NCBI GenBank assembly: GCA_947179155.2
Contig: OX359265.1
Span: 56,059,040 to 56,123,039 of the forward strand
Direction: 5' to 3'
DNA: 64,000 nucleotides
Origin: Hedera helix
Taxonomy: Eukaryota > Streptophyta > Magnoliopsida > Apiales > Araliaceae
The position numbers were made by a program, and so were the translations under genes. Positions 11,671-20,825 of this stretch are shown here, in pieces. The notes beneath the pieces are model-generated. The model was given only the letters and a program-made list of their open reading frames with translations. It was not told the origin of the DNA and made no database searches. Every line of letters begins with the position of its first letter. Within the stretch, counting starts at the first letter, position 1.

Positions 11671-13413
11671 GAAGAGAATGGGAGAGAGCTTTACATGAAA
11701 AATCTATTCTGATAAAAGAGAAGCTTTCACGCAATACTTATTCATATATTAAGAGCTTTAAAAGATAATTTTTTCAGCAATCAATTGTGCCTTGTTCTTA
11801 ATTTCTTTTGGTTGAAAAATCATAGTTATATTGTAATCCATTTTCGTATTACACTTCTTATCTTGTAAAAGGGAGTTTCGGAGTAAAGAAAATGATTTTC
11901 TTTAATATTGTACAAGGAGAGGCAGAGGTGTCCAAGGGAGTAGTGGTACTCAAGGGAGCAGATGTGCTCAAGGGAGGAGGTTTCCTCAAGAGAGTTGTGT
12001 GCTCAGGAAGTTTTCTGAACTCTATTGTACAGGGAGTTGATATAATTGTAATTGTTTTATTAATATTAAAGGAAATCTGTTGGGCATCAATTGATACATG
12101 GCCTTGGATGTAGGCTCATAGACTAGAGGCATAAGGGGTCGAACCAAGTATAAATCTTGGTGTGTTGTGGTGCGTTTATTATTCTATCTTTATAGTTTAT
12201 TCTGCACTATATTATCTTACACATACATCTGCATACTTAGCCTTGTTGAAACTCTGGTCAGTTATCGAAAATTATTAGTAAGTTTCTAAAGCAGACACCA
12301 AAGCAAATAAGTCTTACCTGTCTGGATTCATTCTGTTGCAGAAAATTTTAATTTGTTATTGATAATTGTTTTAAGCTTATATACCAATTCAACCCCCCCC
12401 CCCCCCCCCCCCCCCCCCCAAATTCTAAGTGTGTACACACACAATTACAAACTCTTCAAATTTTGAATAATATCTTCAAATGGAGGTCAGAACTACTAAA
12501 GGCCAATCTGCATGCTAGTTTATATCTATGTACATATGATTATAACATATAAATATACAGATACAATATCTAATATCTACCCTGCGTTTTCATATCCCAA
12601 TATTCTAAAATATTTCATTGTCATTTCGACCATATCAACATATACATAACTTTTGTTAACGAACACATTTTAAAGCAAGATAAGGATTTAAACAATGCCT
12701 TAAGGAAATAGGTATCAAAAATCTAGATTAATATGACTGTGAACTTTTTGGATTGCTCAACATATGCTAATGTGCAAATGGGAGTACTTTCCTCAATCAA
12801 ATTTTGCTGGCGACACGAGAATCAATCAATTTCTCACCATAATGACTGCCTATTAGTACTTAAATTTCTAATTTGGTTTGATCGTTTAGAAAGTCATGTT
12901 GTTATCCTTTTTTTCCTTCTCTCTGGTTCTCTCCTTAGTCCTTGTGCAGCTACTATATTGTACAACTGATACTTTATATATAAGTTATAGTACAACTGTT
13001 ACTTATTAGGAAGAAAGAGAAAAAAGATAAAACACTAGCCATTTTTTGGAATTCACTAATGGGCCCATATAATCCTGAAGATTTGTTATTTAAGATTAAA
13101 AATAAGAAGAAGAAGAGAAAAAATAGATACTCACAATATCAAGTATCAAATCCAATATTTCCACAAATCTACCAAAACTCAAAAACCAGAAAATCATATT
13201 TCACGAAAAGATGATCACATCACACTCGCAACTTAAGCATAAACAGAAACAGATTGTCTAAGAATCACGAATCCAAATAATAATACTCAACAAAATCAGG
13301 AGAAACGGAGGAATTAGTACCTCAGCAGAACTGCCGCGGATTTCACGGAGGACGACTTTGTCAAGACTATTGATGCCCTTACAGAGCTCAACATGAACCC
13401 TTTCGCTCGACAT
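6249..13413 (-). CDS. Glucose-6-phosphate 1-epimerase (aldose 1-epimerase family), 8 exons
   Basis: The gene is read on the minus strand in eight exons: 13413-13321, 10624-10550, 8782-8726, 8641-8481, 8367-8227, 7458-7356, 7256-7157 and 6460-6249. All junctions are GT-AG and the exons sum to 942 bp, an open frame of 313 residues plus stop. That is the usual length for plant members. The start gives 'MSSERVHVELCKGINSLDKV'. Family landmarks in order are 'YLYGGHVTSWKN', 'AIRGGIPICFPQFL', 'HGFARNRVW' (first conserved His), 'AYHTYFSV' (second conserved His) and 'CVEAAAV' (the catalytic Glu of the family). The enzyme interconverts the alpha and beta anomers of glucose 6-phosphate; no transit peptide is evident, which suggests a cytosolic protein. 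Intron 1 (about 2.7 kb) contains a Copia LTR and intron 2 contains a tandem duplication. Nothing suggests it is broken. Identity is strong; the substrate is inferred from the family. Confidence 0.93.
7815..7975 (-). mobile_element. tRNA-derived SINE copy in an epimerase intron
   Basis: On the minus strand this is the same element as at about 5.3 kb. An A-box-like TGGCAGAGGCC is followed by a B-box-like GGTTCCAAACC and then an AT-rich tail. It lies inside intron 5 of the epimerase gene. Confidence 0.65.
9070..9495. repeat. Diverged tandem duplication (about 285 bp period)
   Basis: Two blocks, about 9075-9205 and 9357-9492, share long words such as 'gatattgccaaagctaatat' and 'cttgtgtttaaagagtggta'. 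They differ by substitutions and small indels. The duplication lies in the second intron of the epimerase gene and codes for nothing recognisable. Confidence 0.75.
9497..9575 (+). mobile_element. LINE-like 3' end
   Basis: The text 'gtttgtacatgggtggcacc', then 'ttggtgcctcctttaatg' and a nearby 'aataaaa' match the layout I know from the 3' ends of plant L1-type LINEs (a short GC-rich hairpin 'ggcacc...ggtgcc' before an AT-rich end). No reverse-transcriptase frame lies upstream, so at most this is a truncated insertion. Confidence 0.4.
11609..11658. repeat. (AT)n microsatellite
   Basis: About 50 bp of uninterrupted AT dinucleotides lie inside the Copia-type LTR. Confidence 0.95.
12393..12419. 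repeat. Poly(C) tract of 27 C
   Basis: A perfect run of 27 cytosines lies near the end of the Copia-type LTR. Such LTRs normally have a shorter C run at this place. The length shown may be inaccurate in the assembly. Confidence 0.95.
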
Positions 13414-13559
13414 CTCTCTCACTAAGCTACTCCCATAACCTACCTCTCTCTCTCTACGTTTTCTTTTCTCCCAATCACTACTCCCCTCACCACAACTCTT
13501 TCTCTCTCCTATCTACTCTCTTCTCTCTCCCTGGAGCGTACAGAATGTATAATAATATG

Positions 13560-14820
13560 TACTAGTATGGTAACTGAATCTTGTACTGTACTTTTAATCT
13601 TCAATAAATTATTAATAAAATTTTATTATACGATTTGTATAATAATTTTTTATAAAATAATATATTTTATAAAATAATTAAAATAATAAATTTATTATTT
13701 TATAAAAAATTATTATTATATGTAACAAAATTATTATTAATAGAGTGTTACTTTTGTCTAATCGCTATATATTATCTCCAATTTATCTACCCTAGCATAC
13801 AGTATAATCCCAACGCGAATTACAAAAAATTGTATAAGAATGTCGTGTTTTATATTATTTAATAGGAATATTTTAACTTTTTAATTTTAGATAATATTAA
13901 AAAAAATGATTGTGTCAAAATTATTAAATAAATTTTATCTTATATAATTGATTTTTCCAGAAAAAAATGTGTCATATCGTATGAGACTATTTTCTCTAGA
14001 AAGAGAGAGATTTGGAGCAGGAATGTTAATTATAATTTTGTAATTTTAATAGTAAGATATTTGTATTTTGTATAATGATTTTTTCAGTTAACTTATTTGA
14101 TTTTTTATAGGGTCATGCAAAATAATATTTTCTATGCGGGGACGGGGAAAGTATTTATTATTAATTTAATTTATAATCCTTTTTACATTAGAATAAATGT
14201 CCGTCTATAACTGTTTACGCTCCTATTTTTTAAGAAGAAATATAGAAAGAAGGTTGATTACTCATTATTTTTATTTCAAAAAAAAGAGGACATTTTATCT
14301 TTTAATTAATAGATTCATATAATTTTAAATTAATACAAGTTCAATTAAATTTTAAAAATAACAAATATTATAATTAGTAAAAAAAATTAAACAAGTTTAT
14401 GACAGATATAGGTGGTGTTTGCACTAAATTGAATTATAGATTTTGTAAATTAACTTAAAAGGTCTAAATTTATGTCAACTATAAGTTATTATTTAATTGA
14501 ATTATATATTTTGTAAATTAACTTCAAATGTCTTAAAAGTACCAAAATGGTCACACTTTATTGCCAAAACCAATAAAGAGTTCAAGTGGTTTTTACATTG
14601 CTATACATATTTTCATCCTCACAGACAGTACAAGACCAAGACCAACTAAATGTCTGTATCAAAAATAAATAAATATAATAAAATAAAATTTGCAAACCCT
14701 CAACAATCTTGAGACCATAAAGAATCCCAAGCAAGTAACTCAAAAATAAAAATAAAAAATTGCAACCCTCGAATTGGAGAAGAAATTGAATCATCCCCAA
14801 TTTTTCCTTCAATCATAAAG
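13560..14820. other. Intergenic, upstream of the epimerase gene
   Basis: The stretch just upstream of the epimerase start (13414-13560) is CT-rich on the plus strand and GA-rich on the coding strand, as in many plant 5' leaders. From 13560 to 14820 the DNA is AT-rich with several short inverted words (for example around 13620-13730, 'ttataaaataat' and 'attattttataa') that suggest one or two decayed MITEs. No exon is supported. Confidence 0.45.
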
Positions 14821-14829
14821 CAAGCTTCT

Positions 14830-15489
14830 TGGGAGCAGAAGCTGCTGAAAATGCACTGATGTTGTCAAAAGATGTAAACTCGTTAAGGTGTTGGAGAAAC
14901 ATACCTCTCGCTTATTCAGGATTCATAGAGAGTATTTTCAGGCGTTCGCAAGGATATACTGGGAGTCCTTCCTCATCATCAGCTTCACCCTCTTTCACAT
15001 CTTCCTGTATTGTAAGGGATTTTAATCTGCTGCTCATCAAGTTTTTGTCTGATTCTGGGGTGGTTGCCTCAGGCTCAGGGCTCGCTTCACCATGAGAGAA
15101 GAAAACTTCAAATTTCACTTGTCAAAATACCAACTTGATCTAGTTTTAAGAATCTCGAGCAATGCGTGCGTACCTTTATCAGAACGGGGCATTAGATTTT
15201 GTCGCACTGGTTTCTCTAAACTTGAGGTTAATGCTGCTATAGCTGACGATCTAGAGGCCAATTTTGCAGAATCAGGGGTCGCGGATTTTGGATAAAGCTT
15301 CTTTACAACTGGGGGAGGAGTTGACAGGTTTCTTGCATTTGGGTTCTCAAAATTAGCAGCTAGTGCATTGAATGCTGGAGACCTGCCCCTTGCACAGACT
15401 CAGTCGAGGCTGGATGACACACTCCTGGAACGCTGTGATTTTCCTGGCACAGCAGCGGACCTTGCTATAGGCATTCTCCTTTTGGGTTT
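14830..15489 (-). pseudogene. Villin (VLN2/3-like) C-terminal fragment, broken
   Basis: On the minus strand one exon (15489-15174) reads 'KPKRRMPIARSAAVPGKSQR', then the villin linker 'RGRSPAFNALAANFENPNAR', 'NLSTPPPVVKKLYPKS' and 'SSAIAALTSSLEKP'. It ends at an intact GT donor. A second exon starts at 15117 with an AG acceptor and reads into 'SLTIQEDVKEGEADDEEGLP' and 'VYPCERLK', the lead-in to the villin headpiece. Lesions: a TGA stop where homologues have Arg before 'GRSPAFNA', and a deletion with frame shift after 'LKILS' that rejoins at 'NKRE', followed by loss of the rest of the headpiece. The gelsolin domains are absent upstream. The retained intron shows that this is a DNA-level duplicate and not a retrocopy. 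Functional villins bundle actin filaments; this piece cannot. Confidence 0.85.
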
Positions 15490-15499
15490 CTGGTCATGG

Positions 15500-16390
15500 A
15501 ACATATATCAGACCAGGAGACCGAAATTAACCATAACTATTTCCAGAAGAACAGTAGTACAACCAACTCAGATATATGTGCACAATTTTTACTGGGAACA
15601 TGTTAGTTTGTTGCATACACCCATGCCATGGCAAAACAATGTCAAGGCAATCCTATTAGGAAATGAAAACAACATCTAGAGTCAATAGATGTGATCTTTT
15701 GTTGCTGCATTCATCTTTCGAAATATCTTAACTGGATCTCGTGTGCCCACCAGTAAGGTAATATGACTTGCAAGCCCAAGGTATTTCTTGTAAGCATAGA
15801 TAAAAGAGTATCTATGTAATACCCGAAAGAAAAAAAAATTATATATAATAAAATAATAGTTAAATTTATTTTAAAATATTTTAATTGCACTTTATTTTAT
15901 AATTGGGTCAAATTTATGTGGGATAATAATAAACAATTGATAACATTAATTTGGTCACATTGGGCCTCAAAATTAGTTGGGTCTAATTTATATTTGAATA
16001 TAATTATACTTGTGTAATTTGAATCCTATTAAAATTAGAAGAATTAATAAAATATATTAATTAATAAATAAACAAATAAAATCTAATCCTTCTCACTATA
16101 TATATGATACAAACTGATTGAGGACAAAGAGAGAAGTTGCGGTTTGAGAGAAGTTGCGGAAGAAAGGCAAATAGAAGAAGAACTGTTTTTCTGTGAATCA
16201 AAAAGAGGAATCACTACCTTTTATTCTTTTCCTTTTATCTAGTAAATCTTAATAATTAAGGAAAACATTACGTACACTACTTGAAATACTACATATATTT
16301 TAACTATTAAAAAATAGAATCTGACACGAATTTCCGTATCATCCTACTTTTTAATATTAGAGATTGAAATATTGTGTTCTATATTGTATA
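15500..16390. other. Intergenic, nothing recognised
   Basis: AT-rich DNA lies beyond the broken end of the villin fragment. I looked for further villin exons on the minus strand and saw none. A short GA-rich segment at about 16110-16190 contains a direct repeat of 'gagagaagttgcgg'. Confidence 0.4.
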
Positions 16391-16394
16391 CATA

Positions 16395-16705
16395 AACTTA
16401 TTCAATAATTAATGAGTCATGTGTAGAGGTTGTATTAATAGACATAACTCGTTCAGTAATTAATGATTCATGTGTAGAGGTATTAATAGAAATGCATAGA
16501 AAGCCCATGTGTAGAGGTATTAATCGAAATGCATAGAAAGTCGCAAAGATTATAGACTGACCCGATCCGGCCTAGTCAGCCTAAGCCTAATTGATTCATG
16601 TGTGTAGAGGTATTAATTGAAATGCATAGAAAGCCGCAAAGATTACAAACTAACTCGATTCGGCCTAGTCAGCCTGAGCCTAATCAAAGTCTGATCTAAG
16701 TCAAG
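16395..16705. repeat. Irregular tandem repeat with 'catgtgtagaggtattaat' core
   Basis: Four to five copies of a 'catgtgtagaggtattaat' core, most followed by 'gaaatgcatagaaag', occur between about 16420 and 16640. The last two carry a longer downstream unit ('cggcctagtcagcctgagcc' and a close variant). The copies differ by small indels, so this is an old, irregular array. Confidence 0.75.
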
Positions 16706-18280
16706 CCCAACTTATAAATTTTCAACAAACTACAATATGAACCCAAAAGCCCAGCCCGGCCAAAAGCCTAGACCGGCCTAACCAAAAGTCTAACCTGGTT
16801 GAAAATATAGATTAATAGATTAGTTAAGTCTCAATTAAGGCCTTTACAACATAATGCTTTGCGTGGGTGGATACACACTCATTTATAGATGAGAGTTGGC
16901 TACAGAAGCCTGGTAATAGGCGACATGGGACTGCTACTACCTCAACAATGGGCAGCCAACTCACGAGCAGTCTTTGAAGCAAAGACATGCCATTTGCACT
17001 TGGGCAAATTTAATTAACTCCAACTTGCAACTTGATTGCCACCATCAGACACAATCAGGTAGCAACTTAATCATGAGCATAAGACCCTCTCCCCCAACCA
17101 CTTTGAGCCTGAAATCATGAGCATAAGACAATGCAGATACAACTTTAAACTCAAAATTAACCAAGACAACACCCATAATTGACAGCTTCAGTGCCAAGTA
17201 TATGATTCCATGATATAATAGATTTCATTTGATTAATTCCTTAAGGGGAAAAAAGATGGAACTAAATCAGGAAGATGATGAATTGACAGAAAAATATTAC
17301 AGCTTTAAACTCAAAAAACATAATCTCTCTCTTTATCAGATAGAGAATCAGTATTCTGAAAAGTTTGATCACTTCATGGTTATCCCCTGAAACTAATTGA
17401 ATTCTAAATTATTGAAAAGGTGATCAAGTATCTATCTACAACATTTTCAGATTAAAATTTTGTTTTCACATAAAACACAAACTGAATCAGGTTTGAGATA
17501 TCAATTAATTTTCGTATCGATGTCTAAGCCAGCATCAGTTCATAAAGACACTAAATAACCCACATCCATCATCTCAGTCAAACCGTTCATACTACGGATC
17601 ATGAATTCAAAGTTTGCTTTAAGGAAATGTTGATCTTTCTCACTACGTATTGACAAATTACACCTTATAAAAATGACTACAAGTAAATACTTGGATTGAA
17701 GTAAAATTAAACAAAATCCTAGAAAAAAACCAATTGAGACCGAGCAAACCCAAGTCTCAAATTCAGCATTTCAATCCCCAAATGAAAATAAAAAATATAA
17801 AAAATTCACCCACAAAATAGACCAATTTTTTTGGATCAACCCACTAACACAAATAATATATATTGAATCTCAAATCAAACATTACAGATAAACAAAGGGT
17901 GTTTAGTTCATCACATACTTGTCATTGTTGTAATCCATTTCTATGTATAAATCTAACTACAACTGAAAATCGAAAGCAGTAGGAGAAGTTAAAAAATAAT
18001 CACAAATTACAACCTCCTTCCCTCTCTCTCGCCTCCACTACACAAGCACCATAAAAAGTTGCCGTTGCAAGAGATGAATGAGTACCCAATTCGCACACAT
18101 TTATATACAGAGAGATTACAAAATTTACAATTGTGCTTGAGATTTGTGCAATGCAGTAAAATGGGGAGGTTAGTGGATGGGGAGGTGTTAACATTTGATA
18201 ACGCAGTGGAGAAGTTAAAGGAGAAGATGTTGGTACTTATGGAAAGGCGAAGATGCAAGTAGAATTGTCTAGGTAGACTT
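16706..18280. other. Intergenic with a 'GGCC'-rich repeat, no gene accepted
   Basis: About 16740-16800 holds words such as 'cccggccaaaagcctagacc' that resemble the GGCCTGGCC-type repeats at about 18.8, 19.35 and 20.2 kb. The region 18000-18270 has overlapping reading frames on both strands, but none resembles a known protein and none has splice or codon features that favour it. Confidence 0.4.
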
Positions 18281-18284
18281 AGAA

Positions 18285-18336
18285 AGTCCCACATCGTTTG
18301 CACAGATTTTTCCAAAGTATGGTAAGAGTATAAATA
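18285..18336 (+). promoter_or_regulatory. Plant snRNA promoter: USE and TATA box
   Basis: AGTCCCACATCG at 18285-18296 is a perfect plant upstream sequence element (consensus RTCCCACATCG). TATAAATA follows at 18329-18336. The 32-bp gap between them is the four-helical-turn spacing of Pol II snRNA genes (U1, U2, U4, U5) and not the shorter Pol III/U6 spacing. The promoter belongs to the U1-like sequence that resumes at 18746. Confidence 0.85.
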
Positions 18337-18349
18337 AAGTTGTTAAGGC

Positions 18350-18728
18350 CAATATTTTAAAAATCGGACCGATTAACGAATCGAATAAGTTACCGGATAG
18401 AAGGATTATTGGTTCAACCAATAGTCGAATCGGTATTAAAGTGGTGACGTTATAAATATATAAAAATATATATTATTAATATTTAATATATTTTTAAAAT
18501 ATTTATTTTTTTATAAGGTAAAATATAGTGAAATTATATTACAATATTATTAAAAATATTTAATTTTAAAAATAAAAATATTTTTGTAAAAAAATATATT
18601 TATTCGATCGGTTCACTGGATCAATTAACCGGTTGAATCGGTTTTTGACCGAATTACTATCAAATTGATTTTTTTGGGTCAACTGAATTCGAGAGCCAAC
18701 TGGTTCCGGTCCAAAATTTTAAACATTG
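18350..18728. mobile_element. hAT-type MITE, 379 bp, with perfect 8-bp target duplication
   Basis: GTTAAGGC is present at both 18342-18349 and 18729-18736, an exact 8-bp target-site duplication as made by hAT transposases. The element's ends are imperfect inverted repeats: CAATATTTTAAAAATCGG on the left, and CAATGTTTAAAATTTTGG as the reverse complement of the right. The interior has further mirrored words around 'ccggt' and 'gaatcggt'. It has no coding capacity. It inserted between the TATA box and the start of a U1-like snRNA sequence. Confidence 0.9.
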
Positions 18729-18745
18729 GTTAAGGCTCTTTTTAA

Positions 18746-18806
18746 ATACGTTTCCCTGGATTGGGGTAATGGGTGATTAAATAAGACCTATGACTTAGGT
18801 TAGTTT
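18746..18806 (+). pseudogene. U1 snRNA pseudogene (5' part)
   Basis: From 18746 the sequence follows plant U1 snRNA for about 60 nt: ATAC, then CCTGG, GGGGT, AATGGGTGAT, a degenerate AAG..CC..ATG segment and TAGGTTAGT. If the MITE and one copy of its 8-bp duplication are removed, the first base lies 30 bp from the TATA box, the correct distance. The stretch that pairs with 5' splice sites is altered (ACGTTTCCC in place of the canonical ACTTACC). After about 18806 the similarity fades into GGCC-rich repeat sequence, so stem-loops III-IV and a clear Sm site are missing. I therefore call it a pseudogene. In life U1 defines 5' splice sites within the spliceosome. Confidence 0.8.
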
Positions 18807-19011
18807 GGACTGGCCTTGGGCAGTTGTGCTTCGCTTGGGCTTGGGGCCTGGCCAGCAGGCTTTTACAACTTAAGTTTTTAGCTCAATTATTTCGGCCTAG
18901 ATTGGCCTTTTTAAATTTGGGCTTGGTTCGGTTAGTTCAACGATTAAAATTTGTTAGGTCTAATGGCCTACTTGTGTATTGAGATCTAGTTGTATATCAT
19001 TTAAGACTAAA

Positions 19012-19223
19012 GTTGTGTTTGATTGTATCTTAATACATCTTAACAGCAAACTTCTTAATGAATCTTAACAATCCATATTTTTATATTAAGAGGTCATCTG
19101 AATAGTTAAAATATAAATATGAGTCTAAACCATTCAGATGACCTCTTAATACAAAATTATGGATTATTAAAATATATTAAGAGGTAAGTTATTAAAATCC
19201 ATTAAGATACAATCAAACAACAC
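19012..19223. mobile_element. Small palindromic MITE
   Basis: About 210 bp begin with 'ttgtgtttgattgtatctta' and end with the reverse complement of nearly the same word ('taagatacaatcaaacaaca'). The interior is also largely mirror-symmetric: 'attaagaggtcatctgaa' is answered by 'ttcagatgacctcttaat'. The whole unit could fold into a long hairpin. The flanks 'actaaag' and 'cctaagg' are a weak candidate target duplication. Confidence 0.7.
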
Positions 19224-20820
19224 CTAAGGTCTATTGAAAAAGCAAAGTACTGAAAAGTAAAGTCAAAAGTTATCTCCTAATAAAAGGCTAGTACTAAAAT
19301 TTTGATAGTAGGCCTTAGTGATGCACAAAAGGCCTGAAGCTTGTGATCCGGCCTAGGCCTGGCCTAAACCTGGCCTGAAGGCCTTAAACAGACCCTATTT
19401 TTAAGCTTGTAACCTGGTCTGGCCTGGCCTGGCCTGATTGCAAACTAGAAAAAACTTGTAGCCATAATAGCCCACTGCCTAAGGCCCCAAGACATATGAC
19501 TAACCTACTACCTATCTAAGCCCAATTTTTTTTTGAATAAAATCCCAACGTTGCAGCCTAATTGTATACACACATTCTAGAAAACATATTATATATATAT
19601 ATATATAGACACACACACGCAATAATTAGGTAATAACTTATCATTCTTTCCCCAAATATCTTTGAATTCCTCCAGTGGTTCGCCCCATCAATTATTCTAC
19701 AACCATTTTCTCTCTCATCTTTCTATAAAAAAGTTTGAAATTTGAAGATGAACTTGACCAGATTGTTGCTCTTCCAGTCATGGGTTCATGTTTATGAGGA
19801 TCCTTCTGGGACCAGTCTTGTCTCTTTCTCTTTGTAGTATTTTGGATCGAACGAGCGATGTTTACGGATCGGAGTGAGGAGAGACAGAGTGAGACCAACT
19901 ACTAGGACTTTGGATTTTATGGGCGATTACGTTGGTGAGAAATTATTTCTTACTTTTGTTTTGAAGTGTTTTGATGATCTATGCAACTACTAAGACTCTG
20001 GATTTTAGTTTTTAAAATTGTACTGAATTTTGTAAGAATAAATGTTTGCTTGGATCTATATAGGAAACACTTTTTATATGAGAGTTGTGTGCTTTTTTGG
20101 GTTACAATCTGTGTGCTCTTTTTTATTACAATCTATGTTTTTATATTTCATACTGACCTGTCTTCTTAAGAATGATGAGAGGAGAGGATGGCCTGTCTTA
20201 GGCCTGGGCAGCAGGCCACAAAAGGTTGTACATTTAACGTTAGAGCCTGGTCTGGCCAACAGTTAAGGCCTGGCAGACCTAGGTCGGGCTGACTTGTTGT
20301 ACACCACTGGTAAGCCTTAATGGATATTAAATTAATGAAATATATGCTTATGCGGGTGTATGAATTTGATGTTGTGACAATTGGCAAGGGTGAAAGTTTT
20401 ATTAATTAACATTATTGGTATATTAATATATTAGCATATTAGTATTATTATAATATAGGAATGAATCTCTAATTGATACTTTGATTAGTCGTATTCCTAT
20501 TAAAATAATACTTCTGTCTTATAAAAGGAGTTTTATTTGTTAATTTTGTTGTTTTTTTTTTTAAAAAAAGTTAACGTTATGAAAGATAATATACAGTGGA
20601 GTATAAAATTAACATAATATTATCAAAAAATTTATGATAATTTTTTTTATCATATTATATTATTAAACTAACAATTTTCTATTTTTAGTAGTATACATAG
20701 AACCAAAGTGCATATTTAATATTTATAAATGAGACTTTTCCGGTGAATTAACAGATTTTATTTTTTGTGAATTTATAAAGGAATATTTTACACTTTTTTT
20801 TAACACGAGTATAAATGATG
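19224..20820. other. Intergenic with GGCCTGGCC-type repeats
   Basis: Two clusters of 'ggcctggcct' words (about 19320-19440 and 20190-20290) flank AT-rich DNA. They look like copies of one dispersed repeat with a GGCC-rich body, also present at about 16.75 and 18.8 kb. Reading frames in both directions around 20.0-20.4 kb follow from this composition and do not resemble a protein family. Confidence 0.4.
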
Positions 20821-20825
20821 TTAGA

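Larger units (their letters stand above)
10741..12440 (+). mobile_element. Copia-type solo LTR or LTR fragment in epimerase intron 1
   Basis: The left end 'TGTTGAAGATCAAAC' looks like a SIRE/Maximus-type LTR start. Near the right end, 'ggatgtaggctcatagact' plus 'gtcgaaccaagtataaatc' resemble the transcribed part of Copia LTRs. The 'ccaattcaaccccc' tract resembles the C-rich tract close to the LTR terminus in that lineage. No gag or pol follows. The exact right border and a target duplication could not be fixed. A reading frame at about 11.9 kb is inside this LTR and is not a gene. Confidence 0.55.

Noticed and set aside
11892..12113. Open frame with repeated 'LKG' words
   Set aside because: It lies inside a Copia-type LTR, has no family similarity, and LTRs do not code here.
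18007..18315. Overlapping open frames on both strands just upstream of the U1 promoter
   Set aside because: None resembles a protein family, and the minus-strand frame runs through the snRNA USE; composition explains the openness.
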